Shown here piece after piece: positions 18,133-27,074 of a stretch of DNA of 64,000 bases (position 1 is its first letter; each line of letters opens with the position of its first letter). The DNA is taken from contig NZ_WAEL01000005.1 in the NCBI RefSeq assembly GCF_011742925.1, forward strand, positions 1-64,000, written 5' to 3'. Under the pieces are notes generated by a model. The model made no database searches, was not told the origin of the DNA, and saw only the letters and a list, made by a program, of their open reading frames with translations. A program made the position numbers and the translations under genes. This stretch comes from Fibrivirga algicola. Lineage in GTDB: Bacteria > Bacteroidota > Bacteroidia > Cytophagales > Spirosomataceae.

Positions 18133-18160
18133 ATAGACTAAAGGTAATAGTCTATATTTG
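18133..18160 (+). promoter_or_regulatory. promoter with overlapping operator-like inverted repeat
   Basis: TATATTTG (18153-18160) is an exact -7 box. ATAGACTA (18133-18140) and TAGTCTAT (18148-18155) form a perfect 8-bp inverted repeat whose right arm overlaps the -7 box, the position of a repressor site. Transcription from about 18167 would leave a leader of about 230 nt before the glycosidase-like gene. Confidence 0.55.
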
Positions 18161-18398
18161 TTCCAGACCGTGCTTACCTTACTGTAATGAATCTACCACT
18201 GAATAAATTTCTTTTCATCCTACTTCTTCGCACGATAATTGCTAAACGATCTGGCAGAGACCATTTAATTCCTTATATCGTTATACAAACTGGTCTTTTT
18301 CTAACCCAAACTATAAGTAGATCCCCCTTGCCCAACCTGGTGACAGCCTCCCGCTGGTTGAGCAGAATTAGTAAGCATACAAAATCCAACTAAAAATT

Positions 18399-21300
18399 AT
18401 GCAACAATCTTTTACGATTGGTAGGCTGCTTGTGTATTGGTTTCTTATACTAATAGGAGTAGTTATTGTAAAACCTGCATTTGGGCAGGGTTATGTAGAA
18501 GACGGTAAGCGATATGCAATGTACACGCTCTATCACTACGGAGACAGTGATGGTAGTATGCAAAAACGTCAGATTTTGGGAATGGAACAGGCTTTTGCTA
18601 ATGGCTGTAACTCGGTCGTTATTGGTATTGCCTGGGATATCCTACAGCCTTCGCTGAATAGTGCGCCCGATTGGGCCTATATAGACCGGTTTATTCAGGT
18701 AGCCGAGAAGTACAAAGCAAAAATAGCTATACGGCTTCGTACAGGTCGGAAAGATCGGATTGGGTATTGGCCAGAGGAACAATGTATGCGCGACACCCGC
18801 GGAAACATCATGGATCTGGAAGGAACATCGCATGCACGTTTCGGCTACACCCCTGCTATGGATAAGGTGCAGGAATTTGTTCGAACTGTAGCTCAGCGGT
18901 ATAAATACATAAATGACCGGGGCGATCTGCTGTTCATGTCGGCTACGTTTAACCCACAATGGGAGAACGAATACTGGGCTACTAATTTTCCGGATCAGTA
19001 TAAAACTACTTACGACTATAACGAGCTGACAATCGCAGATTTTCAGCGCTGGGCACTGGCTAAATATAACGGTAGTCTTGCCGAACTGAACCGGGCCTGG
19101 AATACAGATTATTCAACTATTACGGCAATCCGGCCAACGTACCCGGATCAGAACAATCAGGGTGGATTTCCCGGTAAGCGGGGTGCCGACTGGTACGTGT
19201 TTCGCCACCAGCTGTTGAAGACATTCAATGACCGGTTTGCTAAAACCGTCAAGTCCGTAGATCCAACTATCCACATCATTACGGAGCAGGGAAGCGTGTG
19301 GGATGGTAATAGCGCGAATCGGGGAACCCTGGCCTTCAAAAGCTTAGCCGAGTTGTATGATGGTATAAAGGTGAACGATGATGCCGCCTATATTCATCAG
19401 TACTCAATGGATCTACTGCGCAGTAATATGAAGCCCGGCGCGTGGATTCTCAACGAAATAGATGGCGCTGCGTACTTATATGATCGTGTCGATAAGTCGG
19501 CCCAACAGGCCGAAATGGCTGAGGAACTCTATAAGTACGGCGCCAAGATTATTACATTTGCCAACTTCTGGCCCGATGCCAATGGCGAGTACTTCAAAGC
19601 CATTATGGATAAAATAAGGGCTAAAGGATTGCTCAGCCAGCCGGTCACTACGGTGACGCCTGTTGGTACGATGACGTTTAAGTTGTCTACAGTCGTTCAG
19701 AGCAATATCTACGAGACAGGCGTCTTCGGGCAGTGGAACACCATTCGTGGGGGTAATGAAGGAAAACCTGTCCGTATATTGATTGATGAGGATTTGCTGG
19801 CTACAACCACAACACCCGTGGTCAATCAGGCCCCAACGGTGGCCAACCGGGTGCCTAACCAAACGGCAATCATTAATAAAGCATTCTCGTTTAAAATACC
19901 CGACAATACCTTCACCGATGCTGACGGACAGATTACCTCAGTCAATATAGCGGGCCTGCCGGTTGGGTTGAATTATGATGCTGCCTCGCGGACGATCAGC
20001 GGTACGCCAACACTGATTGGCTTAAACGAGATAACGATATCAGCTACTGACAATGGAAACGCTAGTGTTACTGACTATTTTACGCTAACGGTAAAGCGGG
20101 CGACGCTCCCACTCCAGTTGCTCGACCCTGTGCTGGATTGTGCTTCGGGTCGGTTTGAATTCCGATCGACAGAAGGTGATGGGACCACTATAGAGTATGC
20201 CGTCGATGGTTTGTATGCCTGGAACACACAAGCAGTGTACACCTTGACAGAGCAACTTCGCTCGGGGAAGGCGCTGACTATCCGGGCCCGGCAAAGCGGG
20301 ACAGAAATTTCGCTGATTTATACTACCACCTGCGCTACTTCTACCACAAACCTGTCTCCAGTTGTCAACAGCACCATTCCTGATCAGGTAGTTGCTGTGG
20401 GTAAAGCACTCAGTGTAAGTGTAACGGCCAACATGTTCTCAGATCCAGATGGGTCAATTGCATCGATCAGTGTATCGGGCCTCCCCGCCGGAATAACTTA
20501 TAACGCATCAACCCGTATCATCTCGGGAACCGTAAGCACCTCGGGTGTATGGGCGGTTACTATCCTGGCCACTGATAATAAGGGGGCTACTGTAACTAGC
20601 TCCTTTAAACTTACAGTGGAAAGTAGCACGGGTGTGAAGCCGTTTAGACTCTTAGATCCACTGATTGATTGTATAACAGGTCGGTTCGAGTTCCGCTCGG
20701 CCGATGGGGATGGTACTCCTGTCGAGTATGCAGCCGACGATTTGTATGGTTACAATACGCAAACTGTTTACAACCTGGTCGACCAGTTCCGCTACGGAAC
20801 GCGCCTGACTATCAGGGCCCGGCAAAGCGGAGTAAACTTTTTGATATACTACACCACAGCTTGTCCGATTGTCAACAAGGCACCGGTAGTTAGCGCGGCC
20901 ATCAGTGAACAGCGCGGCATAGTCAACCGATTCCTGTCAATCTCTATTCCAGCTGCTACGTTCACCGATCCAGATGGCCAGATTGCGTCGGTTAGCGTGA
21001 GCGGATTACCATCGGGCCTCAGCTATGATCCATCGACCCGGATGATCACGGGGACCGTAACTACTACAGGAAACTGGCCCATCACTGTTGTCGCCGCAGA
21101 TGACAAAGGAGCTACCGTATCAACAACATTTTCAATTATTATCAGCACCGATTCAAAACCACTTCGGCTGCTCGAGCCCGTGCTCAACTGCGAAACAGGT
21201 GTTTTTGAGTTCCGTTCAGCCGATGGTGACGGGACACCTATAGAATACAGTATCGACAGACTAGTGGCTTGGTCAACGCAAACGTCATTTACGCTGGCGG

Positions 21301-22541
21301 CCAATATGCGTACAGGTTCGCAGTTGGACATTAAGGCCAGACAAAGTGGACAGATTATTTTCGGAGTGTATTACACAGCCTGCCCACCTCCAAACCAATT
21401 GCCAACGGTTGCTAACCCGATTCTGAGCCAAACCATAACGCAGTTTCGGAATCTGTCGGTTGTTATGCCTGCCAGCACCTTTGCAGATGCTGATGGAACA
21501 ATCGCAAGTATTGCGCTGATGGGTTTACCTCCGGGACTAACGTACACGACTGCTTCGCTTGTTGTGAGTGGTGCTCCCACAGTAACAGGTACCTGGACAG
21601 TGACAGCCACAGCAACGGATGACCGGGGAGGTTCAGTCAGTACAATGTTCAACGTGACAGTAGTGCCTCAGCAAAAGCCGTTACGTTTACTGGCTCCGCT
21701 GTTCGATTGCGCCACGGGAAAACTTGAATTTCAGACTGCTGACGGCGACGGAACTACCATTGGCTACAGCATCGATCAGTTGCTGGCCTGGACTAGCCAG
21801 TCTGTCTATACCCTGGCCGAAGGCCCGCGTTACGGTACCTCGCTAACACTGCGGGTGCGCCAGAGTGGGATAGAGCAAACGCTCACATATACCACTCCCT
21901 GTTTACGGCCAAACAAGGCGCCAGTGCTAGCCAAACCACTCGCCGACCAGGTGCTGACAGTGAACGTACCCGCTTCTATTACGCTGCCGGTTGGGATGTT
22001 TACAGATGCCGACGGTACCATTTCGTCGATCTCACTAAGTGGTTTACCGGTCGGGCTCAGCTACAACCCAACTAAGCAGGCTATAGAAGGTACCCCAACT
22101 CTGATTGGGAGCAGCCCGGCTATCGTAACAGCAACAGACAATGCCGGTGTTTCTGTCAGCGACACGTTCCTGATCACAGTACGTACGGTGCCCCGTTTTG
22201 CTGTGACCACTATTTTGCTCGATGCGCAGGGAAGGGTATTGAAGGAACTGATAGACGGTGATTTGCTCGACAGCAAAAAAATGCCTGTTCTAGCCAACCT
22301 AAGTTGCCAGCCTAAAGTAACTGCAGGAAGCGTGTTGATGGAACTGACCGGAAAAGCAAAACGGACGGTATATGCCAACAATGCACCTTACTTGCTTTAC
22401 CCGACAGGTCAGGGCTTTAAACCAGATGTTGGGTCGTATCAGCTAAAAATAACAGTATTTTCTGGTGCCAATGGTACGGGCACGTTGATAGGCACCACCA
22501 CCATCCGGTTTGACGTTGTGGTGCCGAATGAAGGAGGTTGA
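18399..22541 (+). CDS. large secreted GH42-like glycosidase with alternating Ig-like and unknown repeats
   Basis: 1380 aa. A signal peptide ends near AFGQ (residue 30). Residues 35-430 form a beta-galactosidase-type (GH42/clan-A-like) barrel; NPQWENEYW near 185-193 and IITEQGS near 293-299 are the likely catalytic acid regions. Then come five putative-Ig (He_PIG-type) repeats starting at about 476, 651, 826, 999 and 1172. Four copies of a module of about 76 residues are interleaved, starting at about 570, 750, 923 and 1096 (pattern LLDPxxDCxTGxFEF, ADGDGT, RARQSG, YTTxC). A C-terminal domain of about 115 residues has no T9SS sorting signal I recognise. The paired Cys in each unknown module could form a disulphide. 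Confidence 0.75.
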   Translation: MQQSFTIGRLLVYWFLILIGVVIVKPAFGQGYVEDGKRYAMYTLYHYGDSDGSMQKRQILGMEQAFANGCNSVVIGIAWDILQPSLNSAPDWAYIDRFIQVAEKYKAKIAIRLRTGRKDRIGYWPEEQCMRDTRGNIMDLEGTSHARFGYTPAMDKVQEFVRTVAQRYKYINDRGDLLFMSATFNPQWENEYWATNFPDQYKTTYDYNELTIADFQRWALAKYNGSLAELNRAWNTDYSTITAIRPTYPDQNNQGGFPGKRGADWYVFRHQLLKTFNDRFAKTVKSVDPTIHIITEQGSVWDGNSANRGTLAFKSLAELYDGIKVNDDAAYIHQYSMDLLRSNMKPGAWILNEIDGAAYLYDRVDKSAQQAEMAEELYKYGAKIITFANFWPDANGEYFKAIMDKIRAKGLLSQPVTTVTPVGTMTFKLSTVVQSNIYETGVFGQWNTIRGGNEGKPVRILIDEDLLATTTTPVVNQAPTVANRVPNQTAIINKAFSFKIPDNTFTDADGQITSVNIAGLPVGLNYDAASRTISGTPTLIGLNEITISATDNGNASVTDYFTLTVKRATLPLQLLDPVLDCASGRFEFRSTEGDGTTIEYAVDGLYAWNTQAVYTLTEQLRSGKALTIRARQSGTEISLIYTTTCATSTTNLSPVVNSTIPDQVVAVGKALSVSVTANMFSDPDGSIASISVSGLPAGITYNASTRIISGTVSTSGVWAVTILATDNKGATVTSSFKLTVESSTGVKPFRLLDPLIDCITGRFEFRSADGDGTPVEYAADDLYGYNTQTVYNLVDQFRYGTRLTIRARQSGVNFLIYYTTACPIVNKAPVVSAAISEQRGIVNRFLSISIPAATFTDPDGQIASVSVSGLPSGLSYDPSTRMITGTVTTTGNWPITVVAADDKGATVSTTFSIIISTDSKPLRLLEPVLNCETGVFEFRSADGDGTPIEYSIDRLVAWSTQTSFTLAANMRTGSQLDIKARQSGQIIFGVYYTACPPPNQLPTVANPILSQTITQFRNLSVVMPASTFADADGTIASIALMGLPPGLTYTTASLVVSGAPTVTGTWTVTATATDDRGGSVSTMFNVTVVPQQKPLRLLAPLFDCATGKLEFQTADGDGTTIGYSIDQLLAWTSQSVYTLAEGPRYGTSLTLRVRQSGIEQTLTYTTPCLRPNKAPVLAKPLADQVLTVNVPASITLPVGMFTDADGTISSISLSGLPVGLSYNPTKQAIEGTPTLIGSSPAIVTATDNAGVSVSDTFLITVRTVPRFAVTTILLDAQGRVLKELIDGDLLDSKKMPVLANLSCQPKVTAGSVLMELTGKAKRTVYANNAPYLLYPTGQGFKPDVGSYQLKITVFSGANGTGTLIGTTTIRFDVVVPNEGG
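19824..22190 (+). repeat. coding repeat array: Ig-like / unknown module, period about 175 residues
   Basis: Five Ig-like units alternate with four copies of a second module inside the glycosidase-like gene. Each Ig-like unit has the phrase TDADG or DPDG and then GLPxGLxY; each unknown module has GDGT followed by ARQSG. The copies differ at many positions, so the duplication is old or under diversifying change. Confidence 0.8.
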
Positions 22542-22570
22542 TAAGCTCTGCAGCGGGCAAGCTCGTAGAT

Positions 22571-22609
22571 AAAAGAATGACAACCAGGCAACTGGTTGTC
22601 ATTCTTTTT
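22571..22609. terminator. bidirectional terminator
   Basis: A near-perfect 17-bp stem (22571-22587 with 22592-22608) with a GCAA-type loop, A-rich on the left and T-rich on the right, lies between convergent genes ending at 22541 (+) and 22608 (-). Its right arm reaches the stop codon of the minus-strand gene. Confidence 0.85.
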
Positions 22610-23456
22610 ATGTGTGATACGCAATCAACCCGTCGATAGGCACCTGAACGAAGCGGCCTGCCAGCAGATGCCGTTCAGACAGGAGATCCTGAAGAAAATC
22701 GGAGAAGAAATAAGCTACTGAGCCCACAAAATGAATCGGAAACTGGTCATAATCGGGCATTCGGGTAAGGTAGAGGGTCAGAAAATCGGCAAAGGCGGTG
22801 CGTACGAGTGCCTGTACAAAGGGACTCTGACGATGCTCAGCTAAAAATGGCACGAAGTGTGCGAAGTATCGATTAGGGTACGGCTTGTTATAAGCGTGGT
22901 CCAGTACAGTCAGTCGATCGAGGTTGTACTGGTCTGCAAACGCGTTGTGCAGGTCGGTGGGTAAGTTGCCATGAAGAAAAGCGGTGACCAACCGTTTGCC
23001 CAAATTGCCGCCGCTGCCCTCGTCACCGAGCCAGAAGCCCAGCGAATAACTGGGCGTCGTGATGGTTTGGCCGTCGAAAAAGCAAGTGTTGGAGCCAGTT
23101 CCGAGAATACAGACGATACCCGGTTCGGTACCAGATGCCCCGCGGGCTGCACCCAGCATATCGCTAGCTACTTCAATTAAGGTAGCCACAGGAAGTATTG
23201 ATTGTAGGGCATTGGCAATTCGGGTGTTACTGTCGGGGCCGGTGCAGCCAGTGCCATAGAAGTAAACCGTACAGGGTGCTGTCAGGGTTGGTAAGTCAGG
23301 CAGCAACTGCGTTTGTAAGGTTTGCCGAAGCTGGGCTTCGTCCTGAAAGTAAGGGTTCAGCCCATCGGTTCGGATAGCGAGTGTTGGCTGCCCGGGGCGA
23401 ATAAGGCGCCATTCAGTTTTAGTGGAGCCGCTATCCGCAATTAGTTTAGTGTTCAT
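22608..23456 (-). CDS. BadF/BadG-type ATPase, N-acetylglucosamine kinase-like
   Basis: ASKHA-fold sugar kinase candidate of 282 aa: ADSGSTKTEW (phosphate-1 loop, residues about 7-16), YFYGTGCTG, ILGTGSNTC (phosphate-2) and GFWLGDEGSGG. Homologues in Bacteroidota are annotated as N-acetylglucosamine kinases that phosphorylate amino sugars from peptidoglycan or chitin. It lies 7 nt after the cytochrome-b5-like gene in the same direction. Confidence 0.85.
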   Translation of the reverse strand: MNTKLIADSGSTKTEWRLIRPGQPTLAIRTDGLNPYFQDEAQLRQTLQTQLLPDLPTLTAPCTVYFYGTGCTGPDSNTRIANALQSILPVATLIEVASDMLGAARGASGTEPGIVCILGTGSNTCFFDGQTITTPSYSLGFWLGDEGSGGNLGKRLVTAFLHGNLPTDLHNAFADQYNLDRLTVLDHAYNKPYPNRYFAHFVPFLAEHRQSPFVQALVRTAFADFLTLYLTRMPDYDQFPIHFVGSVAYFFSDFLQDLLSERHLLAGRFVQVPIDGLIAYHT

Positions 23457-23463
23457 TCGTTAA

Positions 23464-23709
23464 TCAAATCAATACCCCAACAGCCTTAAACCGCTGAAAT
23501 ACAAGCTCAGAATGGGGGGCGTCGGCTAGTTCGTCAGTAAGGTCCTGTCCAGCCCAGTGTTCATAGTGCTTTCCGTTACGCCATAGCCGCGATGCACCTA
23601 CGTCGTAGATGAGACCCTGGTAGGCGCACCATATTTCATCGCGGTCATTGCCGTTGCGCAACGCTAGCTGAGATCTTGAGTAATGGGGTAAATGGGCAGG
23701 GTATTGCAT
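23464..23709 (-). CDS. cytochrome b5-like heme/steroid-binding domain protein
   Basis: It is 81 aa: YSRSQLALRNG, IWCAYQGLIYDVGASRLW, then KHYEHWAGQDLTDELADAPH, the pattern of the small predicted heme/steroid-binding family. The two His regions (HYEHWAG and APH) match the b5 heme-ligand positions. I chose ATG 23709; an in-frame GTG at 23733 would lie inside the -7 box. No signal peptide is seen. Confidence 0.8.
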   Translation of the reverse strand: MQYPAHLPHYSRSQLALRNGNDRDEIWCAYQGLIYDVGASRLWRNGKHYEHWAGQDLTDELADAPHSELVFQRFKAVGVLI

Positions 23710-23732
23710 AGCGAACCATTTAGTCACTCCCA

Positions 23733-23740
23733 CAAAAATA
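23733..23740 (-). promoter_or_regulatory. -7 promoter box of the b5/kinase operon
   Basis: Read on the minus strand it is TATTTTTG, an exact TAnnTTTG match, 24 nt upstream of ATG 23709. It stands back to back with a plus-strand box at 23749. Confidence 0.55.
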
Positions 23741-23748
23741 ACGGGAAG

Positions 23749-23756
23749 TACCTTTG
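23749..23756 (+). promoter_or_regulatory. -7 promoter box of the lipoprotein gene
   Basis: TACCTTTG is an exact TAnnTTTG match. A start near 23763 gives a leader of about 50 nt before the lipoprotein Met at 23814. Confidence 0.5.
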
Positions 23757-23813
23757 TCTATTTACTGAATATACATGTACCTTTAACATTCGGGTCAGAT
23801 GCATGAAAGGCTT

Positions 23814-24266
23814 ATGAAAAAGACACAATACACACTCTTACTTGCGCTTAGCACAATTTTCTATGTCCTTACGAGCTGCAAGGGAACGGAACCTGCCGTA
23901 CCTGTCGCCGATCGGATTAAAAACAACTACGTAGCTGCATCAGTGCTGGAAGGTAGCACAACGGTGTATACAAGCGGTGGTACGTCGAACACAAAGCCTG
24001 GCTACTCCCAGTTTCGGCTTAACCTCTCGAATCCACCGGCCGTAACCTATACCGCCGTCGACGGCAGTGTATTTACGGGTACCTACACAGTAGTAGGTGA
24101 TAACCAGATCGTTCTAAGCGGGCTGACACCTCAGCCATCCGGCACGAACGGCACCATCACGTTTACGATTACAAACCTGGCCGACGGTACCGTGACGCTG
24201 ACGCGTACAACGCCCGATCAGAAAACGGGCAACACAACAAACGTATATAACCTACGGAAGGGGTAA
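23814..24266 (+). CDS. small lipoprotein, unknown function
   Basis: A lipoprotein signal (MKKTQYTLLLALSTIFYVLTSC) with lipobox LTSC is followed by about 130 residues predicted to be mostly beta strand, rich in Thr, Val and Gly (for example FTGTYTVVGDNQIVLSG and GTITFTITNLADGTVTLTRT), resembling small lipocalin-like periplasmic domains. I cannot assign a function. An in-frame ATG at 23799 is possible; 23814 gives the more usual signal peptide. Confidence 0.75.
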   Translation: MKKTQYTLLLALSTIFYVLTSCKGTEPAVPVADRIKNNYVAASVLEGSTTVYTSGGTSNTKPGYSQFRLNLSNPPAVTYTAVDGSVFTGTYTVVGDNQIVLSGLTPQPSGTNGTITFTITNLADGTVTLTRTTPDQKTGNTTNVYNLRKG

Positions 24267-24292
24267 CCGTCCGCAACTTATTCAATACCGAG

Positions 24293-24322
24293 GCCGTTCC
24301 GTTAAACTGGAACGGCTTTTTT
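24293..24322 (+). terminator. terminator directly in front of thiL
   Basis: GCCGTTCC (24293-24300) pairs with GGAACGGC (24309-24316) and is followed by six Ts. The thiL ATG begins 3 nt after the T run. Confidence 0.85.
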
Positions 24323-24325
24323 GAT

Positions 24326-25348
24326 ATGACTACACTTGACACTATCGGCGAAATCGGTTTAATCGATCGCATTCGGAAAGAGACCCCATCGCCCGTGCAG
24401 CCCGGCACTATTCGGGGCATCGGTGATGATGCCGCTGTCTTCGCCCTTTCCGACTCAGAATTCGGCTTGCTGTCTACTGATATGTTGCTGGAAGGCATCC
24501 ACTTCGACCTAACCTACATGCCACTTCGGCACCTGGGCTTTAAAGCCGTAGCCGTAAACGTATCTGACATTGCGGCCATGAATGGCTTGCCCACGCAGAT
24601 CACCGTCAGCCTGGGATTGAGTAGCCGGTTTACCGTTGAGGCCGTCGACGAGCTATACGCGGGTATCCGGGCTGCTTGCGACGCGTATAAAATCGACCTG
24701 GTTGGTGGCGACACTGCATCATCGCGCTCGGGCTTGGTGATTTCCGTGTCGGTGCTGGGGCAGGTACCCAAAGACCGCATTACGTACCGCAACACCGCCC
24801 AGCCCAACGATGTGATCTGTGTTACGGGCGATCTGGGCGCGGCGTACCTGGGCCTGCAACTGCTGGAACGCGAAAAGCAGGAATACCTGGCCAACCCCGA
24901 TATGCAGCCTGCGCTGTCTGAAGAGAGAGCCTATCTGATTCAGCGGCAATTACGGCCCGACGGACGAACCGACATCATTCATGAACTGCGCGATCTGGCC
25001 ATTGTGCCCACCGCCATGATCGATATCTCTGATGGATTGGCCTCTGAACTGCTGCACCTTTGCTCGCAGTCGGGAACGGGGGCGGTTATTTTCGATGAGA
25101 ATATTCCGCTCGACGATCAGACGTACCTGGCTGCCGAAGAATTTAAAATCAGCCCGATTACCGCCGCGCTGAATGGGGGCGAAGACTACGAACTGTTGTT
25201 CACTGTGAAACCGCAGGAATTTGAGAAGCTAAAAAACCACAGTCGCATTACTGCCGTTGGCTACATGACCAATACCCCCGACCGTGTGGTGTTGGCCACA
25301 AAAGCTGGGCAGCAAACACAGATCAAGGCACAGGGCTGGAACCGTTAG
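24326..25348 (+). CDS. thiL: thiamine-monophosphate kinase
   Basis: Phosphorylates thiamine phosphate to thiamine pyrophosphate, the last step of cofactor synthesis. It is 340 aa. GIGDDAAVF, STDMLLEGIHFD, AVNVSDIAAMNG, VTGDLGAAYLG, IDISDGLASELLH and NGGEDYELLF are the Mg-ATP and substrate motifs of the PurM-like family. It is the only thiamine gene in the window. The start lies almost inside the preceding terminator, so its own promoter must be within or upstream of that hairpin. Confidence 0.95.
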   Translation: MTTLDTIGEIGLIDRIRKETPSPVQPGTIRGIGDDAAVFALSDSEFGLLSTDMLLEGIHFDLTYMPLRHLGFKAVAVNVSDIAAMNGLPTQITVSLGLSSRFTVEAVDELYAGIRAACDAYKIDLVGGDTASSRSGLVISVSVLGQVPKDRITYRNTAQPNDVICVTGDLGAAYLGLQLLEREKQEYLANPDMQPALSEERAYLIQRQLRPDGRTDIIHELRDLAIVPTAMIDISDGLASELLHLCSQSGTGAVIFDENIPLDDQTYLAAEEFKISPITAALNGGEDYELLFTVKPQEFEKLKNHSRITAVGYMTNTPDRVVLATKAGQQTQIKAQGWNR

Positions 25349-25405
25349 AAAAAAGGTTCGTGCGTATATTTGGAACTTACTGTGTTCCTTCGATTAATTC
25401 AGGTT

Positions 25406-26428
25406 ATGAAAAAAAAGGTTGATGTGGCGGTTATCATTTACGGTAAGCCCAATCACACGATTATTGCGATTAAAAGTATTCTGGAACATAGCAGACAGCA
25501 TATAGATAAAATATACCTGTCGTACGAATACCGCCAGCCACATAACGATTGGGGCGGCCTGCACAAAATAGTCGATTATTTCAAAGGCGATCCCGTAACG
25601 TTTGTTATTCACCGCCCCACTTACTTTCTGGCGCCCGATACCCACGATGTAGAACGTACCCGCACCGACGAGCGGTACCGGCACAGTATCATGTTTCAGT
25701 ACGCGCTGGAAAAAACTGATAAGCCGTATCTCTGCGTCATTCATAACGACCTGCTGTTTCACCGCGACATGATCGGTGATATGCTGGCTACGTATGAAAA
25801 ACAGCCCGAACTGGCTGGTATTGGCTCTATTGGCCAGTGCTGGAGCTGCCCGGCGTCGCATGCCTTTGCCAATCGGTGTTCGTCGACGACGATGCACCTG
25901 TACGTACCCGATAGGCAGGAAGCGGTTGAGCTGCACAAGAATTACAATACGCCCCGGAAAGTACTTGACATACAGGTAATTGAAGCGGGGCGTGTGCACC
26001 CGCTGCCCGAATGCCGGCTGAATGAGTACTGTGCCCTGATCAATATTGATACCTACCGGAAAAACACCTTACCGGTTGGTCCTGTTGGCTGTTATGGCGG
26101 GGGGTGGCGCGGTGCCGATATGGCTACGGTCTGGTTCCACGAGATGTTCAACCGCGGCTTTAAATTCCAGCATATTGTGCTGGAAGACTACCTAACCCAC
26201 GCCCCATTTGAAGAAAGCGGCAGTGGCAGCATTGCCTACGATAAGGTTGATCGCTACTGGCAGGCCGAAGAACGGGCTAAGGCGTACATCGATACCAACT
26301 ACCCTAAAAAAGCTGATTTTGGCTTCAACGTGTGGCTCAACACTGCCTGGGATAATGCCCGGCGCGAAGCCTGGTTGCTGACCATTCGTAGCGTAGGAGT
26401 GGCTAAACGGCTGGTTGGCCGTAACTAG
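25406..26428 (+). CDS. glycosyltransferase-like protein
   Basis: It is 340 aa from Met 25406 (MKKKVDVAVIIYGKPNHTIIAIKS); the frame is open further upstream only through a TTG. The N-terminus looks like a GT2 Rossmann-type start (VIIYGKPNHTIIAIKSILEHSRQHIDKIYLS), and CVIHNDLLFHRDMIGDM takes the place of the usual DxD region. Cys-rich QCWSCPASHAFANRC lies near residue 150. The function is only suggested; it may be a glycosyltransferase without clear DxD. It lies 57 nt after thiL. Confidence 0.65.
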   Translation: MKKKVDVAVIIYGKPNHTIIAIKSILEHSRQHIDKIYLSYEYRQPHNDWGGLHKIVDYFKGDPVTFVIHRPTYFLAPDTHDVERTRTDERYRHSIMFQYALEKTDKPYLCVIHNDLLFHRDMIGDMLATYEKQPELAGIGSIGQCWSCPASHAFANRCSSTTMHLYVPDRQEAVELHKNYNTPRKVLDIQVIEAGRVHPLPECRLNEYCALINIDTYRKNTLPVGPVGCYGGGWRGADMATVWFHEMFNRGFKFQHIVLEDYLTHAPFEESGSGSIAYDKVDRYWQAEERAKAYIDTNYPKKADFGFNVWLNTAWDNARREAWLLTIRSVGVAKRLVGRN

Positions 26429-26436
26429 CCCGAGAC

Positions 26437-26952
26437 CTACTGGTTCCGGTACCAGCCGGCGTACATGACGTAGTTGTTGGCGGTGCGCATGAAGACCTCA
26501 GCCTGCTCGGGCGACACGGCCTTGAGCAGGCGGGCCGGATTGCCAGCGTAAATACTGCCTGGCGGTACAATGGTATTCTGCGTAACGATGGCCCCTGCGG
26601 CAATGATCGACCCGGTGCCAATGACGGCCCCGTCCATCACAATGGCTCCCATCCCGATCAGTACCAGATCTTCGATGGTACACCCATGAACGATTGCATT
26701 GTGGGCAATGGATACGTAATTGCCAATGGTTGTTGCTGTTTTCTGGTAAGTACAGTGAATGACCGCCCCATCCTGTACGTTGCAGCAGTCGCCCAGCCTG
26801 ATCTGGTTGACGTCGCCACGAACCACGGCGTTGAACCACACGGTACAATCACGGCCCATCACAACGTCACCTACTACGGTGGCGTTATCGGCGATCCAGC
26901 ACGAGTCATCAAATTGGGGGGAAATGCCGCGAACAGGTCGAATCAGGGCCAT
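26437..26952 (-). CDS. gamma-class carbonic anhydrase family protein
   Basis: Left-handed beta-helix of hexapeptide repeats, 171 aa, from Met 26952 (MALIRPVRGISPQF); a longer frame upstream adds an unlikely N-terminus. The three zinc/iron His positions of the family are seen in GAVIHCT and in SIAHNAIVHG. Cytoplasmic trimer; family members hydrate CO2 or act as acyltransferase-like scaffolds. Confidence 0.85.
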   Translation of the reverse strand: MALIRPVRGISPQFDDSCWIADNATVVGDVVMGRDCTVWFNAVVRGDVNQIRLGDCCNVQDGAVIHCTYQKTATTIGNYVSIAHNAIVHGCTIEDLVLIGMGAIVMDGAVIGTGSIIAAGAIVTQNTIVPPGSIYAGNPARLLKAVSPEQAEVFMRTANNYVMYAGWYRNQ

Positions 26953-27019
26953 AGTGATTGTAAAAGTGAATTGCTGCAAAGGTCGTAAAGAGAATCGTTG
27001 CCGGTATGGTATACCCCAT

Positions 27020-27055
27020 AAAAAAAGCGGTGTTGACCTGTCAGCCAACACCGCT
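27020..27055 (-). terminator. terminator of the disordered lipoprotein gene
   Basis: On the minus strand AGCGGTGTTG pairs with CAACACCGCT (27026-27055), followed by seven Ts. It lies 20 nt beyond the stop at 27075. Confidence 0.85.
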
Positions 27056-27074
27056 TACGCCTCAATCGTCCGCT

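Noticed and set aside
18187-18393. 68-codon open frame before the glycosidase-like gene
   Set aside because: Its composition is not coding-like and no known motif or conserved pattern is seen; kept only as a possible upstream frame in a finding.
25370-25405. Upstream TTG start of the glycosyltransferase-like gene
   Set aside because: The ATG at 25406 begins the Rossmann-like strand (MKKKVDVAVIIYG) and is the more usual start.
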